A DNA stretch of 64,000 bases from Eimeria necatrix (Eukaryota > Apicomplexa > Conoidasida > Eucoccidiorida > Eimeriidae): positions 1-64,000 of the forward strand of contig NW_013652331.1 in NCBI RefSeq assembly GCF_000499385.1, given 5' to 3'. Positions 47,123 through 60,900 of this stretch are shown piece after piece. Each line of letters starts with the position of its first letter. Position 1 is the first letter of the stretch. Below the pieces are notes generated by a model. It did not search any database and had not been told where the DNA came from. It saw only the letters and a list, made by a program, of their open reading frames with translations. Position numbers and translations under genes: made by a program.

Positions 47123-48253
47123 ATGAAGGCTTTTAAAGCGCAGACGTGTCACTTGGTTGTGCTCGGGCTATTGTGCTTTCTAAGCATAGTCGACAGGGAC
47201 TACCATGGAGCTCAGGCGGCAAGGCTCGCTGCAACACGAGCAGCGCGAGATGAAGCAGCCCAAAAGCTGGATAAGTTAAAGTCTCCTGAGGAGGTTAAGA
47301 AGGCAAAAGAAAAAATGGCGAAGCTGAAGGAGGACATTCAGACCCTTCTTTTGGAAAGCAAGGAATATAAGCAGGCAACAAGTCGGTTTGGCAATGTTTA
47401 CGTTCAGCCTACTCACGAGACACCCATAGCGAATGGCGTATAATGCTTCACTTTATCGATTGATCTCGTGTTTGCTTGCTCCAGTCTCATACTGAGGCCA
47501 CCAAAGACCGCGTTACCAGTCAGTAGCCGCTTACCCACTGTATGCGATCGACTGTCCTTGTGCATGCAGTTAAGAAGAATCAGGAACAGGAAGTCGCTGA
47601 GTTTACCCCGGAGGAGCTCGAAGAAACCGATTTGTGTATGTGAATAAGCACTCGTTGACTGAAGCTTCTGTACACTTGCCTGTTAGGACACAGCTCAGTA
47701 TTGAGGGTCTGACTATTTTCACGTGTAGGCGTGAATAAGTGCATTCTTGTACCCGTTGCCTGCGAGTGAGCGTTCTACAGAACGAGGAGCGTACGTGTGG
47801 TAGTGGGGAGGCAGAGGTGCACGAGCTTGCCTGTATTGCCGTGTGGTCACAGGGAAAAAGGAGTACGACAGGTTCATGAGGGCCGAGAAGCAAAAGGAGT
47901 GGTGGGAGAGGCTTAGCATGATGAGCGGAGTGAGCGCCGCAGTTGCGGGCGGTCTGACGGGTTTTGGAAAGGCTCACGAAAATGCAGGGGGCGTAGCGCA
48001 CAATCCGTCAGCTGCTCGGCTTGTTAGAGGGGCTGGCACTGTAGCTCTAGTTGGGGGTGCCTTAGCACTGTTTTCGTGGCTGATGCGCCGGCACAACAAA
48101 AAAAGGCAGAAGCTTTCCAATGCCAGGCTTGCCCGCATGCAATTTGAAGCGCGGACGGGACTGAAGCCTTCTGATGAGAACGTTCTAGGGCCCGACGAAG
48201 CCGACATTTTCAAGCCCAAGGGTAAAAAGGATAAAAAGAAAGAAGAAGATTGA
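47123..48253 (+). CDS. Secretory protein with coiled coil and C-terminal membrane span
   Basis: Unknown family. Exon 1 starts at ATG 47123 with a signal peptide (HLVVLGLLCFLSIVD) followed by a Lys/Glu/Ala coiled coil (EEVKKAKEKMAKLKEDIQTL). Exon 2 is 47570-47635 (FTPEELEETDL). Exon 3 is 47853-48253 (KKEYDRFMRAEKQKEWWERL), with a hydrophobic span GTVALVGGALALFSWLM and a very basic-acidic end (PKGKKDKKKEED). Exons 2 and 3 join in frame; the donor of exon 1, near 47390-47440, needs phase 1 and is not settled. The layout of signal peptide, helix and single span is like many coccidian dense-granule or vacuole proteins (inference from architecture only). Confidence 0.6.
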
Positions 48254-50439
48254 CCGTACGTCTCTGCGCATTATCACAACGGATGCTCTGACATTCATTT
48301 TTTTCCGCTGAGCCATACGCTGCCGCGGACCAAATGCAACGGGAATGCTCCCGTAGACAAATTACTGTAGACGATGCCGCGGAAAGACAAATGGGCAGTT
48401 CCCAGTGCACGAGTGGCACACTTAAAGAGGGCCACGGGTATGAAGGAGCGGCGCTTCGTACACGCCAAAGGGCGACTCGGCGACTTTTTTTTTTCGTGAG
48501 AAACGGGAGAGAAATGAAGGATTTGTAACTGCGGTATTCCTCTTTGTGTGCAAAGTCGATGGGAAACTTTGGAGCCAACACTTCGTGGGTGAATACAGTT
48601 TCATCAGAGAACGATTGGAGTACATTTCAATACAACATTGGCAGACGCTCTCGCTCTGCGAGCGCCGCCACTTGGGCCTCAGGAACTGGTGCAGAACATT
48701 TTTGCGAGGCATTGAAATATCGGTTCCGACACATTTCTTTCGTGGGAAGTAGCGTTGAAATGGCATACGTCGCCTTTTAGTTTTCATAGGTGTCAGGCGA
48801 GATAGGAAGTGTAGACGAGGATTGGCTTGTTTGGGTTGTAGGGTTCGGGTGTAAGTACAGGTGAAGCTTGTCGCTTAAAGTGTTGGCAGTAGGTACACCA
48901 CTGAGGTTATACTCTTTTTGCCTATTCAGGATTATTGAGCGCTTGCTCGTTTACCTCAGTACGGTTCCTCTGAACTGTACAATTAAGTGCCGGCTTCGTA
49001 GTTTACGTGGTTACTTTTTTCTCACCGTCGCACATTAGTGCACCGTCGCACATTAGTGCTACATCAGGTCTTGCGAAGAGGAAAAACTCATGGACGCAGT
49101 AGATGTATTCCTGATGACCCCACGGAAAGGTGGCAAGAGCTTCTTCGGGTCTGACGAGGGGCGTTTCGCCTGAAAGTGAAGGATCCGGGCACAGTTCTCA
49201 GTCCTTCTCGCACGTCTACCATACAATCAACCTAAGCCATTTTCGTACGCGTGCCTGGAGCATCATGGCTCGTACAGTAGCTTACCCAGCATGAGGGGAC
49301 GAGTCAGAAACCAAGGAGAGAGGCCACGGGCGATGCGTTGGCAAGATAAAATGTGACTGATTGGAGGCGAGCTAGACTGACGTGGCTACTGTGTGCCTGT
49401 TATCGGCCTTGCCTCACTAACTCAACCACACTCCGCCATTCGCTAGGTCCTTAACGAGCATGGAGACCAGCGCGCAGACGTTGTGCCATGCGCAGCACAA
49501 ATACAGTGACCTTGTATATGGCGTCAAACGACCAATGAAACAACGTCTAACAGAGGAAGCCAGCGAATTGGGGAGCAGGCCAGGGAGGTTCGACTCCTAA
49601 CACCACGAATTTCTGTGGCAAGCAACTGGCATGACAGAATAGGTGGCAAGCCCTACACATGCAACTTCGGCACATCAACTTTGTTGTTACTGAAGTTGAC
49701 GTCATAGCTTATGCCCCCTCTGCCTGTTTTTCTCTTAGGGGATTCATCCCTGGAGTGTTGTTGGTGTGAGGGCCCGAAGTGCCCACGGATCGCAGAAGAA
49801 TTAAGACTACATATTACTACACTGCACAGTTTGCGAAAAAACGTACTCAATTTTATCTCCTTTAGTGTACTCACCGACTTTGTGTTTTGATGCTAAAGTC
49901 AGCTGAAGCGCAGGCAACGTACCTGGCGGGCCTGGCGGGGCTGAGGAAGCCCCATGCCTGTCTGTTTGTCTGTTTACACTGGAAGCACTGCAAAAGTGTA
50001 AAACAATCTTGTTCTGTATTTTTCATTAGTGGAGTTTCTTCACGTGTACCGCTTTTGTCCTATTGAGCTGTCTGCGACTCGCGACGGCCCGCCTCGGCCT
50101 CCCTTCTGCTGCGCCGTCCCTATTGGAGACCTGTCCATCTATTTTTCATGTCTCACTACGCCTCATGCAGCAGAAATTAGACCTCTTGTGTTAATCTTCA
50201 TTACAGTGTCCCTCGGCAGCATTTGCCTGCTCCACGACGCTCCGCGGTGCTCCAAGCGAAGCTCAGCCCAGCCAATACTTCTGCCGTTCCCACGTCCTCT
50301 GCCGAAGCTGGCGGGGCCTTCAGAGAAATTCCGTCGGTTCAGCCTGAAGGATACTGAATACGAAGCGTGGCTTCGTTGCTTATGCTGCAAAACTACCAGC
50401 CAACCCGCACAACTTGGAGTCAAAACAGCAGAATAAAGG
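48254..50439. other. Intergenic, no supported gene
   Basis: Short frames on both strands but no motif. A direct 18-base tandem repeat (CACCGTCGCACATTAGTG) occupies 49023-49058. The 5' flank of the acyl-CoA synthetase gene lies at the right end. Confidence 0.55.
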
Positions 50440-53400
50440 ATGGGGGCAGCGAACTCATCTGTGAAGGACGTGCAGTATTCAGTCCTTGTGCCAGGCTCAG
50501 AGGAGACGGGTGCGGCAAATGTGCCTTCGCATGCTCAAATATTAACCCTGCAAGAGCTGCATTGAATTGTCGCCGCGCCGTGTTGCTGCTGCTGGCGGGC
50601 CCTGGTCTCGTATTTGACCCGCTTTTTCTTGCTTTCATTTCCTAACTCTTCCGCCCATTTTTTATTATCAGGCCCAACACGTGGCAACGGCTACCTCATT
50701 AAAATACAAGCTTGCTCACAAATTTGTTTAATGCATGGTGGTAGTATGCGGACATATATAAACACAGAAGTTATGTGCATGCTTCTGCATTAATGTCACA
50801 AACAACCAACTATGGACCTGCCCGTAGCGCAGTTCAGTAACATATATCTCTGTGGAGTTTTGCGCTGCATAGGCACCAAGTAGTTGGATAGCTAGACGGA
50901 TATGTTGCTCTTTTGCGGTGGTGTGTGCGTGCAGCTGAACGCACAGCAGCACGTCGGCATTATTCTTGCTTAGACCGGCTAGCTGACAATTTTTCGACTA
51001 ACCCAGTCAAAAATGCGTGAGAAATAACTAGCTTTAGCTTGTGCGGCAGAGAGTCCTGTAGGCGAACTAGAGAGCACAACTCCCGTCTGCAACCTTCGTA
51101 GGTCTAGACGAATCAGAGCAGTTTGCATGAGGATTCAGGTTTTGGGTGCAGGTGGGAGCTTTTTCAGATGGGAGTGGGCCGATCCCCTGAAGGTCCTTGT
51201 TTGGGAACTCGACAGCTCCTGCCTGATGGAAGGAAGGGAGACTATGTGTGGAAAACTTACAGAGAGGTAAACTTTTCTGTGTCGCGTCCATAATTTTTCG
51301 TCATTTTCTTGTCTCAAACCACTCTGTCAATGTCATTCTTTGGCGCTGTGGCCGCTTTTACTTTTTTCGCCAGACTATGTTTGGTTGCATTGTCTACTTT
51401 TCTTCCCGTTTTCTGCTGTGTGGTTGACTTTTCGTCTGGTCTCTGTGATGGATACATTTGATGCATCTGTTGCTACCTCCGAGGCTTCATATAACAATCA
51501 GAATCAGTCTCCTACGTATGCGTTTTCTTTTTCTCCGTCATGGTGCTTTCCTGAAGTTCGCTTGTGCAACCTTCAGGTGGAGCGACTTGCCATAGAAGTT
51601 GGCAGCGGTCTTCTTAACGAAGACCTTGTGCCCCAGCGGGTTTTCACTGACGTTTCGGGCAGCGAGCTAGCTTTACGTTGCATAGGCATTTTTGCTAAAA
51701 ATAGGGAGGAATGGGTCATAACAGAGCATGCATGTGAGTTTCAACTCGTCAGTCCATTTGCTTCTCTCGTTTAGTTTCCCCTTTACTTGCTTGTCTACTT
51801 TTTGGTTTCTTAGCTTATTCATGCGTCCGTGCTTTGGAGTAGTAGCACGTTAGCACGTTCGGTTGCAAGGATTGCACAGATGCATGTGTGAGCGTAGAGT
51901 GGAAGTATCTTCAAGGTGTTTCGCGTCCCCTACTTTTTAAGTACGCGTATACATGTATCTCAACATGCCTATGCACAACAGTGTGTCTAGACACGCACAT
52001 CCGTCTTTAGAGCAGACACGCACATCCGTCTTTAGAGCATGTGCACAATAATTATTCGAAAAGCGGGTCATCTCCGTCTACCTACGAATGGTAGTGCCAT
52101 GAGGAATGTGATGTCTATGTGGATGTTGCTCGCAGCAAACGCGTACGGCATAACAGTCATCCCCCTGTACGACACTTTGGGGCCACAGAGCACACGATTT
52201 ATATTAGGAGAGACGCAGATGAAAACCGTCGTGAGTGACGGGGACTGTCTCGTCAAACTCCTGGACGCGTTGCAACAGCAGCATACCGCAGACAGCTCCA
52301 GCGCCACCAGCCAGCAGCGCGAAATTGCTATGGAGTGTATAGTCACGGTGGATGATATACCAGAAGATCAGAAGGAGAGAGCCGCCGCTCTCAACTTGCG
52401 TTTGCTATCGTGGAACGACTTACTAGAGCTCGTACGCATCGTCAGAAATACCTTCGACAGCGGCGAAATGGATTAAATACACCAGAAGCATAGCGACAGA
52501 GGAGCAGGGGAGGGGCGGTAAAGGAAACATGTGTTTCGAAGCTTCCTTGAGAACTGAGACGTGTGAATAGATCGAATTCTGGCCGTTTACGAGCTTATGA
52601 GGTGGATCAGCACGTGCTTCTTAGCGACACTGGTACTGGCGAATAAACTTATGACGGACTTCCCTGGAGATTTTTGTCCTTCTTGTTTACAGGGAAGGCG
52701 GAATGTGGTTCCTCTTTCCAATGAGGTGCAGCCGACGCTGGAGTCCCTACACACCATCTGCTACACCTCAGGCAAGAGCGCAGTGGACTGTTTAACTAGC
52801 CAATGACGTACAAGCGGTTAGGTAGCAATCAAGCTCAATCGCTAGCTACGAAAGAGCCTGCTTCTTTGAGACAGTTAATGTTCCAGTTCCGCAGTCACCT
52901 AGTTTGTGGATGCCGCTTGCAGTCTTGGACGCCCATGCTTTCCTTCGAGCATAGGGCTTTCGACAGAAGGCCTATAGCTCAGAGATTGCCGTTTAGGGCA
53001 TAGGATTTAGGGCTCAATATTGTATGTCCTGCCTTGCAGGGACGACTGGCAGTCCGAAAGGCGTGATGATGTCCCACGGGAACTTCGTAGCTTGCGTCGC
53101 AACTGCTATTGAAGGCCGTGTGTCTCCACATCATATTTGTTGTCTACTGTTATTTCTTTATGCACATCCTGCAAATCTATTTCTCCGTTTTTCGGGGTTG
53201 TCTTCTGTGTCTCTTGCTTACCACTCCTTGCCTGTCGTGGTGACTTCTCCTCCAGAGTACGCATCTGCAGTTTTTTCATATTCGTCCATTATTTCCCCAT
53301 AATTTTGTCCTGTCGGCACCCTTGCGTTTTTTTGTGACAAGAGGTAAACATTTGGACGCTCTCTGCGACCACTACTGTAATCGGCTGTATGTTTGCATCA

Positions 53401-56400
53401 ACACGGGAATATTGAAGGCACCAAAACAACTTGCAAGCTCTATGGAACGCAAACACCACAAGGGATGCTGGGTCTTATGCTGTACAGGGCTCTAGGTAAC
53501 TCACAGCTTTTTCTTCTGTTCTGAGCTTATTTCGCTGTTTGCATCAGCTCTCCACGAGAACGGCTTGCACTTGTATTCGTCCGACTGCTTACTTTCCTAC
53601 CTGCCGCTCGCACACGTTTACGAGCGCTTTTGCGAAAATGTGTTCTTCAGCTACGGCGCCAGGGTTGGCTTTTACTCTGGCGTGAGGCTTCCCTGTTCAC
53701 TTTCAGCAGTCTCACATAAGCAAACAATTTCACTTGATTGCAGCACAACAGCCTGAAAAACGCACTTCATTAGTCGGTAACGTAGCCTTCCTAGGCTTGT
53801 AACTTCTGTAAAGTGAAAGCTTCTTTCGTTTTCCGACAGCTCTGGTGACGTTGCGGTGTACGGGCTTTTAACTGCCTTCACTTCAAAGCGTTGCACTTAA
53901 CTACGTTGAATACTTGTGCGCCGTTTTGGTCTGTGGTTTTTAGGACACTCACAAATTGCTGGACGATGTGCAGGTTTTGAAACCTACAGTCTTCTGCAGG
54001 TAAGGACTTCCCAAGGAAGGTGAAATCTGTCGTTTTGTGCAGAATGCGTGCATATGGGCGGGGACGCATCTAGGAAAGTGAAAAGGCGCAAGTCTCATAA
54101 CCTTTATTTTCTTTGCATTTTCATTGTCGTCTTTTTTTTGTACTCTTGAGAACAGGAGCATTAGTCTCTGTAGGGTGCGCTGCATTGCCTGCTTTTGTTT
54201 GTGCATGTCTACGCGCTGCTGAATCGACAGTTTACTCAGTTTTCCCTTGAATCCTCTCGGTGTATTTACTTCAACACGAAGAGTGTTTTCGTGTTTTGCG
54301 CTTTATGGGTCTTTGGTCCGTCAGCGTCCCTCGGCTCTTCCAGAGGATTGAAGCCAGAGTAACTAGTAGCCTGCAGGGAAAGTCGTTCGTGGCGCGATCC
54401 CTTTTCAACCAAGGTAATAGCCACTGAGCATCTGCCTTTAGAGTACACGTTTGCCTTCACCACTTTGTATTGCTTCCTCTCAACAATATTTTGCACTGAT
54501 GGCCGAGGGGGCGCAGCATGCAATTCTGAAGTACTGACGGGAGATACGCACTCCGGCACTACCATTTGGCGGTAGATAGCCACAGACGTCAAAATTCATG
54601 CTCGTGTCATTCTGTGCGTGCGCACGAAAGAGCGCGGATGCATGACACAAACAGTGACCATAGATATGACGCGATGACTGACTTCTACCGCGGCGTTGCT
54701 CACAGTGTACTCGGCTGGGCCATCGCCTGCACTTGACGTTGCTTCTTGGATGCTGTCGCATGCTCTGTCGGCGCTTCTCAGCCCTGGCCGCGAAAATTCG
54801 ACGTCTGCGAAGCTCAGGCATACCTCAGCATCCGTTCTGGGACAAGGTAAGGCGAAGCAGGCATACAAGCGCGGCAGCACAATGCTATTTGTTGGGGAGG
54901 GTCCACGCTGGTCTGCGCGTTTTGTTCAAGTACTGTTTCTATAGTGAAACTGCCGCTTTCTGGACATAGTGCATATCTTGCTCGTGGCTTTTCCTGCTTC
55001 GTCGCTACAGGTTGTGTTTGACAAGTTCAAGAATCTCATGGGCGGTCGCGTGCGTATTATGCTAACGGGCTCTGCTCCTCTTGACCCCCACACTCTTGAG
55101 AGGATGAGAGCATTTTTCTGCTGCTGGATTGTTGAAGTAAGCGCACGGCGCGCCTGCGCGCATGCTTTCACACCTCTTCATGTATTCCAGGCTGTCTTTG
55201 CATGATTGCGTCATTAAACAGGCGTGCATGTTAAGCAGAAAGGCATGACCCCTGTTTACTTGTTCACTGGTGTTCATGTGGCTCATATGTGTTCTGTCTG
55301 TGCGCTTTCACGCATGTAAATTCATGTGTGTGCGTATCTTACTTGGTTACGTAGCTGAATGAGCGTAGGCGTCGCCAGCTGTGGTTCCCGCGTGTCTATG
55401 TGCACATATCTTCTGTTTCAGGGTGTTTCGGGGTTTTTCAACGGGTTTTGAGGCTCTTGGCTGCTGGAGTTTTTGAGTATACATCATTTCTGACAGTGTG
55501 CACGCTCTTCCGGTCTTCATGCTTTATTGGGTTATTTGGTTGTGTTGTGTTCGCATTACTCGCCGTGACAAACGCAATCCTCAGGAACTTGCACGTGAAG
55601 TTGCTTCTATCTCATTTAGGCCCCTGTGAATTTGGACGTATGTGTCCGGCAATCTGATGAGCCAGGTGCTTGCCTCGCCGTTCGTGTTTGGTGGCTTTTT
55701 GTTGTTGTAGTGTGCCTGCCGGACGTTTCAGGCCTTCCAGGGCACAGAATCAATGTTGTCGAATGCGCATTTTCTTGAATGTGTGGTGTCTTGTGGCCCA
55801 GGGTTATGGCATGACGGAAACAATGGGCGCTTCCTTTCTTACATGGAATGTGTACGACAACAATCCAGGGCAGATAGGTGGAGTATTGCCGTCTTTGGAA
55901 TTTTGTCTATTGGACGTCAGCGAAACTATGAACAAGTATTCCATAAAAGATGAAATTCCGAAGGGGGAACTTTGCGTCAGGGGCTCTACGGTCTCGGCTG
56001 GGTATTTTCGCAATGCGCAAGAGACGCGAGCCGCTATAGACCAAGACGGGTGGCTGCACACTGGGGACATAGCTGCGCTTTTGCCCAACGGGGGAGTGCA
56101 AATTATAGATAGGAAGAAGAACATTTTCAAGCTTGCTCAGGTCAAGCAGAACAGCCTGAACACATTTCACACAGCGACATTTTTGTGTATATTTAACGTT
56201 GTAGCACGGTACTCTGTGTTTTTTGTGATTATTCTTTGCTTTTTGTGACTTTCCCCGTCTCTCGCACATCTGGCCTTCATCCCTTGTTACCTCTTTGATG
56301 TTACCGTGGCATAACCGTGTCAGCATTTGCCTTGATTTATTCGTCTGCTTCCCATAGCATTGCCCCTTGTGTGTAGCTTTTCCAGTGTCTGTTGAGGATG

Positions 56401-57942
56401 CGTGCTCCTATATCTGACTGATATCGTTTGTCCGCTGCTGGTGCTTTGTTCCATCTCAGCCTCACGACGCATTATACACGTTTGCTTTGTTTTCTCTGGT
56501 GCAGGGAGAATATGTTGCCCCTGAAAAGGTGGAGACAGTGTATATGCAAAGCCGATTCGTGGCGCAGTGTTTTGTCTTCGGATTTTCTTCAGAGGTATTT
56601 GAAAATGACAATCATATATTGACACGAATATGTCCATGCACAGACAGATTGAGGGGAGCAGAAACAGGCACAGGCGCACATTAAAGGGAAAACGAGACGA
56701 TGGCTGGACGAATGCAGAGACTCTATAATATTGAGCTAAAGTATACACATTCACATTCATGGATTCATGATTTGTCAGGTGTAAAGATGTACGTACCGAG
56801 GCTCAAGCAGACACATAAGCATGCACAGAAATTATGTCTGCCGCATCGACATGCGTGCAAAGTTGGCATAAAATGACGAACTCAGATGCTCACAGGTGGT
56901 GTGCATGCATAGACAGTGCACATATGTAGCTGTGCAGGTAAACAGTGAACGTACTGAATGCATGGTGCTTCTTGCGCGCATATACGGAAATTGGCAAGTA
57001 TGTGGCCGTGCTTTTCAAGCAAAATAATGCATTATTACGTCGACTTATGAATGCGTGCGTACAAGCACATGCGTGAGCATGGGTACATGAGTGAGGACAC
57101 TTGCAGGACATGCGCAATTTGTGATTTGTGCACACGAAAGAAGTAAGTGGTCAAATTTGGGTTTTCTGGCATACTTACGGTAATATCAGCTGTCTCCTAT
57201 TTCGTGTTTTGTCTCGCCACTCCAGACCTCTCTCGTCGCAATTGTCGTGCCAGACCAGGAGCAGACGCTGCGTTGGCTGCAAGAGGTGCGTGGAGCTGAT
57301 GTTGCTGACTCTCGGCCTTTTGAAGAGTGGGTAAAAGACCCTGCAGTGCAGAAGGCTGTCTACGACGACATGCAACAGGTTGGAAAGGTGCAGGGCCTGA
57401 AGGGATTTGAGCTTGCCAGAAAAATACACCTCCACTCTGAACAATTCACGGTTGAAAACGGCTTGTTGACGCCTACTTTCAAACTCAAGCGTCACTATGC
57501 ACAAGAGGTTAGTGACTTCCACGTCAGGGAGGTGGGGGACATTGATACAACGACTGGCATATGTAGGGGTATTTGTGGCACAGCCAGCAAGCGCTTGGTC
57601 TCTGACCTGCGCCTTTTGGGGAACATGAAGGCTGAAAACACAGCACAGAAGTGGTTAACAGTTTTGTTGGATGTTTGGCGGCCTCCACAGGAGCCGAGCG
57701 CTGGAGTACGAATATGGTTGTTGCTTGTATCTGCATGGAAAGCGTTGTGTACATCGCAGGGCGAATACGTCTGTAGTGCTATGCCTGTGTTAATATGCGC
57801 AAAGCAGCCGCTTGTACATGCCGAGCTGTAAATTCGGACTAAGTTTGCCAACGTTGTTGTTGCGCGTGGGCCTTCCGTGCAGGTTTTCTGCGAAGAGATA
57901 AGGACGATGTACGACGAAATACATAAGGAACAAGGCGCATGA
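50440..57942 (+). CDS. Long-chain acyl-CoA synthetase
   Basis: Acyl-AMP/CoA ligase family. Exons placed: first from ATG 50440 (MGAANSSVKDVQYSVLVPGS), then 51152-51266, 51577-51733, 52136-52431, 52693-52771, 53040-about 53122, 53548-53681, 53944-53999, 54325-54413, 54782-54846, 55011-55136, 55802-56140, 56505-56594, 57226-57507, 57883-57942. Landmarks: GPCLGTR, IGIFAKNREEWVITEHA, VIPLYDTLG, the ATP loop CYTSG+TTGSPKG (split by an intron), LLSYLPLAHVYERF, RVRIMLTGSAPL, GYGMTETMG, WLHTGDIA, DRKKNIFKLAQGEYVAPEK. It activates long-chain fatty acids to acyl-CoA with ATP. The N-terminal MGxxxS suits N-myristoylation. Unsettled: the end of exon 1, a likely further exon before 51152, and the donors near 52431/52440 and 53122. 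Intron 52772-53039 has a GC donor. Confidence 0.92.
51989..52038 (+). repeat. Two tandem copies of a 25-base unit
   Basis: AGACACGCACATCCGTCTTTAGAGC is repeated without a change at 51989-52013 and 52014-52038, in an intron of the acyl-CoA synthetase gene. Confidence 0.9.
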
Positions 57943-60900
57943 TTTTGTCATTTTTCTTTCCGCAGTCTCACAATAGAGTAATGGGAAGAAGGCAAGGCGA
58001 AGGCGGAAAACTTATACCTCAAGTCCGATATGTTCCGCGTGACCTCCTACCGCCTCACGCAGCTCCCTGTTCGTCTTTTCTCCTTGCATCCAATACGTTT
58101 GGTTGTTATGTTGCCTTTGTGGATTTGCTGCCTTGCGGCATCATGGTCCTTTTTTTATTTGCGACGGCCGGTTCTGACGCAGCCTATTTAGTAGTAGCTT
58201 TTAGCTGTTTCAGGGCGCCTGGGGGCCGTGAGGCTGCCACTCTTGGTTGCGTCAAGTCTGTGAAGGGAAACGGAATCAGGGCACGATTTGGCTTGTCACT
58301 GCCCAAAACGCACGGACTTGGACACAACTATGAGACGTGGTAATCGAACTGGTTGTAACAAACAGGGCGGCTTCTGCAGCTGCTTTCCACACGCCCTAGT
58401 TGTCTTCCATCTGCGTGATTTGGTGCGCTTGTTCTTTGTTGTAGTTCACAGCGTTTTTCCTGCAGAACATACAGTGTTGCTCTTGTGGTGGTGTGGGAAT
58501 CTTAGGTAGAAGGATAGATATCAATTAGTGCCTCGCTACATGCCCAGAAGGATCCCGCTGTGTTTCATTTCTTGTGTTTGGCCAGCTTGCTGCCGCTGGT
58601 CTAAGCTCATCTGCTTCGTGGAAGAATTACTGATGTTGGTGTATGGTGCAAAACAGAGCGGGAGGGGCCATTCGGGCAAGCCATGGAGCGCATATCCCCA
58701 GGGGGAGCCTTGCACAGCCTCTGTGTTTGTCCACTGGCAAGGGGGGGAAGATTGAGGATATCTCTCTTAGGACGATAGTTGCTGAAGGGCCTTCACAAAT
58801 ACAGTGTGCGAAATTGCTCGGCATTTTCTTTAGTGAGGGCAGGAAGACACTGCTCTCCATTTCACAATGTTAGTTGTCGTGTGGTGTCAGTCCCGTAAGC
58901 TTTTCAGACGTGCTAATCTGAGTTTTGCCTCGTACCCTAGCAGCGGGCTTTTGCTGTAAAGCAATTTAGTGATATTTTCCTCACGCCTAAGTGAACAGGG
59001 GTTGAAGACTTGATGACCTAATTGAACAGCGGAGAGGGTTTGAAGCATTGTTACGTCTCAGGTCACATATTCTGTGTAGGCAGTCTGCATTTTTGTGTGA
59101 GCTGGACGGTGTCTGATGAGACTCGAACTTTGGGTCAGCACAGTAGTGCGGTGAACCTTGTCTGAGGCGGCTTGGCTCCGTCAAGGGCTCGGAAGCACTG
59201 CTCTGGTTTATTACCCAGCTTCCGCTTCTACGGCGGGGCGTAGCTACAGGATCCAGCGAATTTCACCTAAAAACGTTGGAAGTAAAGGCGTCGACTGAAA
59301 GGCAGTGGAGATACTGCTGGCGAGTGCAAGGAGTGTAGATCTGCTGTTCATTCCCAGCGAAACACTTTTATTCTTGGAGGGTGCTGCGGTGAACGGCACA
59401 GCAAGTCTCAGCAGACAGCGTTGCCTCTTAAGGCAATTGCGGGATGCAGTTACTTAACAAAGGGAGTTCGAGCAGAGCGGGAAGTGCTTATGAAAGCTCA
59501 AGGGTGGGATGAGTGGCAGGATCAAGCCTAGGCGATCAAACAAACTCAGCAACTAAAATTTGTTATACAGGGCGGGTCCAGTGCTGAGGAGAACCAGAGC
59601 TGCAGTGCTGCGCGCTTCGATGGCATGTAAAAGTAGCCTTTGATATCCATGTAGAGCAAATTACATGCGTCTGCGGCAGTGCCTGTAAAGTTTGCAAAAC
59701 GGCAGAGTTCACGGGATCGGTAGATTTGGAGAGCTCTGTAGCTAGGCCCACAGCTTTGAGCTGGCTGCGACACTGCAGGCAAGGGGTACTGTGTGGAGAT
59801 GGATGGGCCAGGCGTTGCAGAGAGATGCGTCTTTGAGAGCTTTTGGTTATCCTAAACTAAGTGTCTGTAATATTCAAACCTTTGTGCTACTTTTGTGTGG
59901 TGTTGTAGACATGATTCATGTAGGCGCTGAACTAGGCTTGGTGCGTAATGTCTTGAAATATCCCGAGCTGTCTCACAGGTCCCCTTGATAGTTAAAACCG
60001 TAGAACTACCGGAAAAGCCCTCACCAAAGTTGCTCGCAGAGACAGCACCCAGCAGATGCCCTTTGAACTAACAATCAGAACACCTAAGGGCCGAGCTTTA
60101 AGAAACGCCGAGGTTTCCAAGAGACAGGACACCTCGACAACCGGCTTCTGGGGGTTGTTACATAACAGATAAGCAGAACCAGGTAACTGCTGTTGAGCAC
60201 TTGATCGCCTGGGAGGAACTTTTGAGCGGGTCTTTTGGGCGAATTCATTTGGAGACGACATTTCCAGACCAATAGAAATCCCTCAAACACGAGAACAGGA
60301 GCTTCACGATGACTTTTTCCAGGAGACCTTTGGATATCCCCTTCACTGATACGGTGCAAGATCCACTACAATGGTGCAAGGAGCGTATAAACTGCAGACG
60401 GATCGTGATATACTGCACTGTATATACCTAGAGCTCGCCAGAAATATGAACAACTGAGAACTGGTAAAGCAGTGGTTTCCTAGTCAGTTCAGTTTTCTGT
60501 CACAAACGAAGATATTGGGAAAATTGGATAGAATCGAGTGGAAGGAAGATTAGGAGGGTTATACAACACTATTCGCAGCCAGAGTAAAGTGTGGTATCAC
60601 TAGAAGAAAAGATGACATGTCAAGCCGCTTTTCTGCAAAACACCGTTGGGACTCGGACTTCGGCGTTGCAATAGAAGGGCATGAGAGCCAAGCTGTCATC
60701 AAAGAAGGAAGGAGCGGAAGACTCGGTCTGCATGAGCGGGCCATGGCTAAGCATAACCATTAGAGTAAACGCGGTTCGCTGAGACATTTAGGCTGGCAGA
60801 AGAGCAAACAAGAACTACTGTTGAAGAGAAGAACAAGACATGGGGCGGTGATGACAGTAGTGATAGAGAAGCATTCGCCTGCCATGAGTGCGAAGTGAAG

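Noticed and set aside
50029..50436. Plus-strand frame of 135 residues before the acyl-CoA synthetase
   Set aside because: No ATG at its start and no motif; it ends just before the better start MGAANSS.
52990..53015. Telomere-like heptamers (TTTAGGG variants)
   Set aside because: Only two imperfect copies inside an intron of the acyl-CoA synthetase gene; not a telomeric array.
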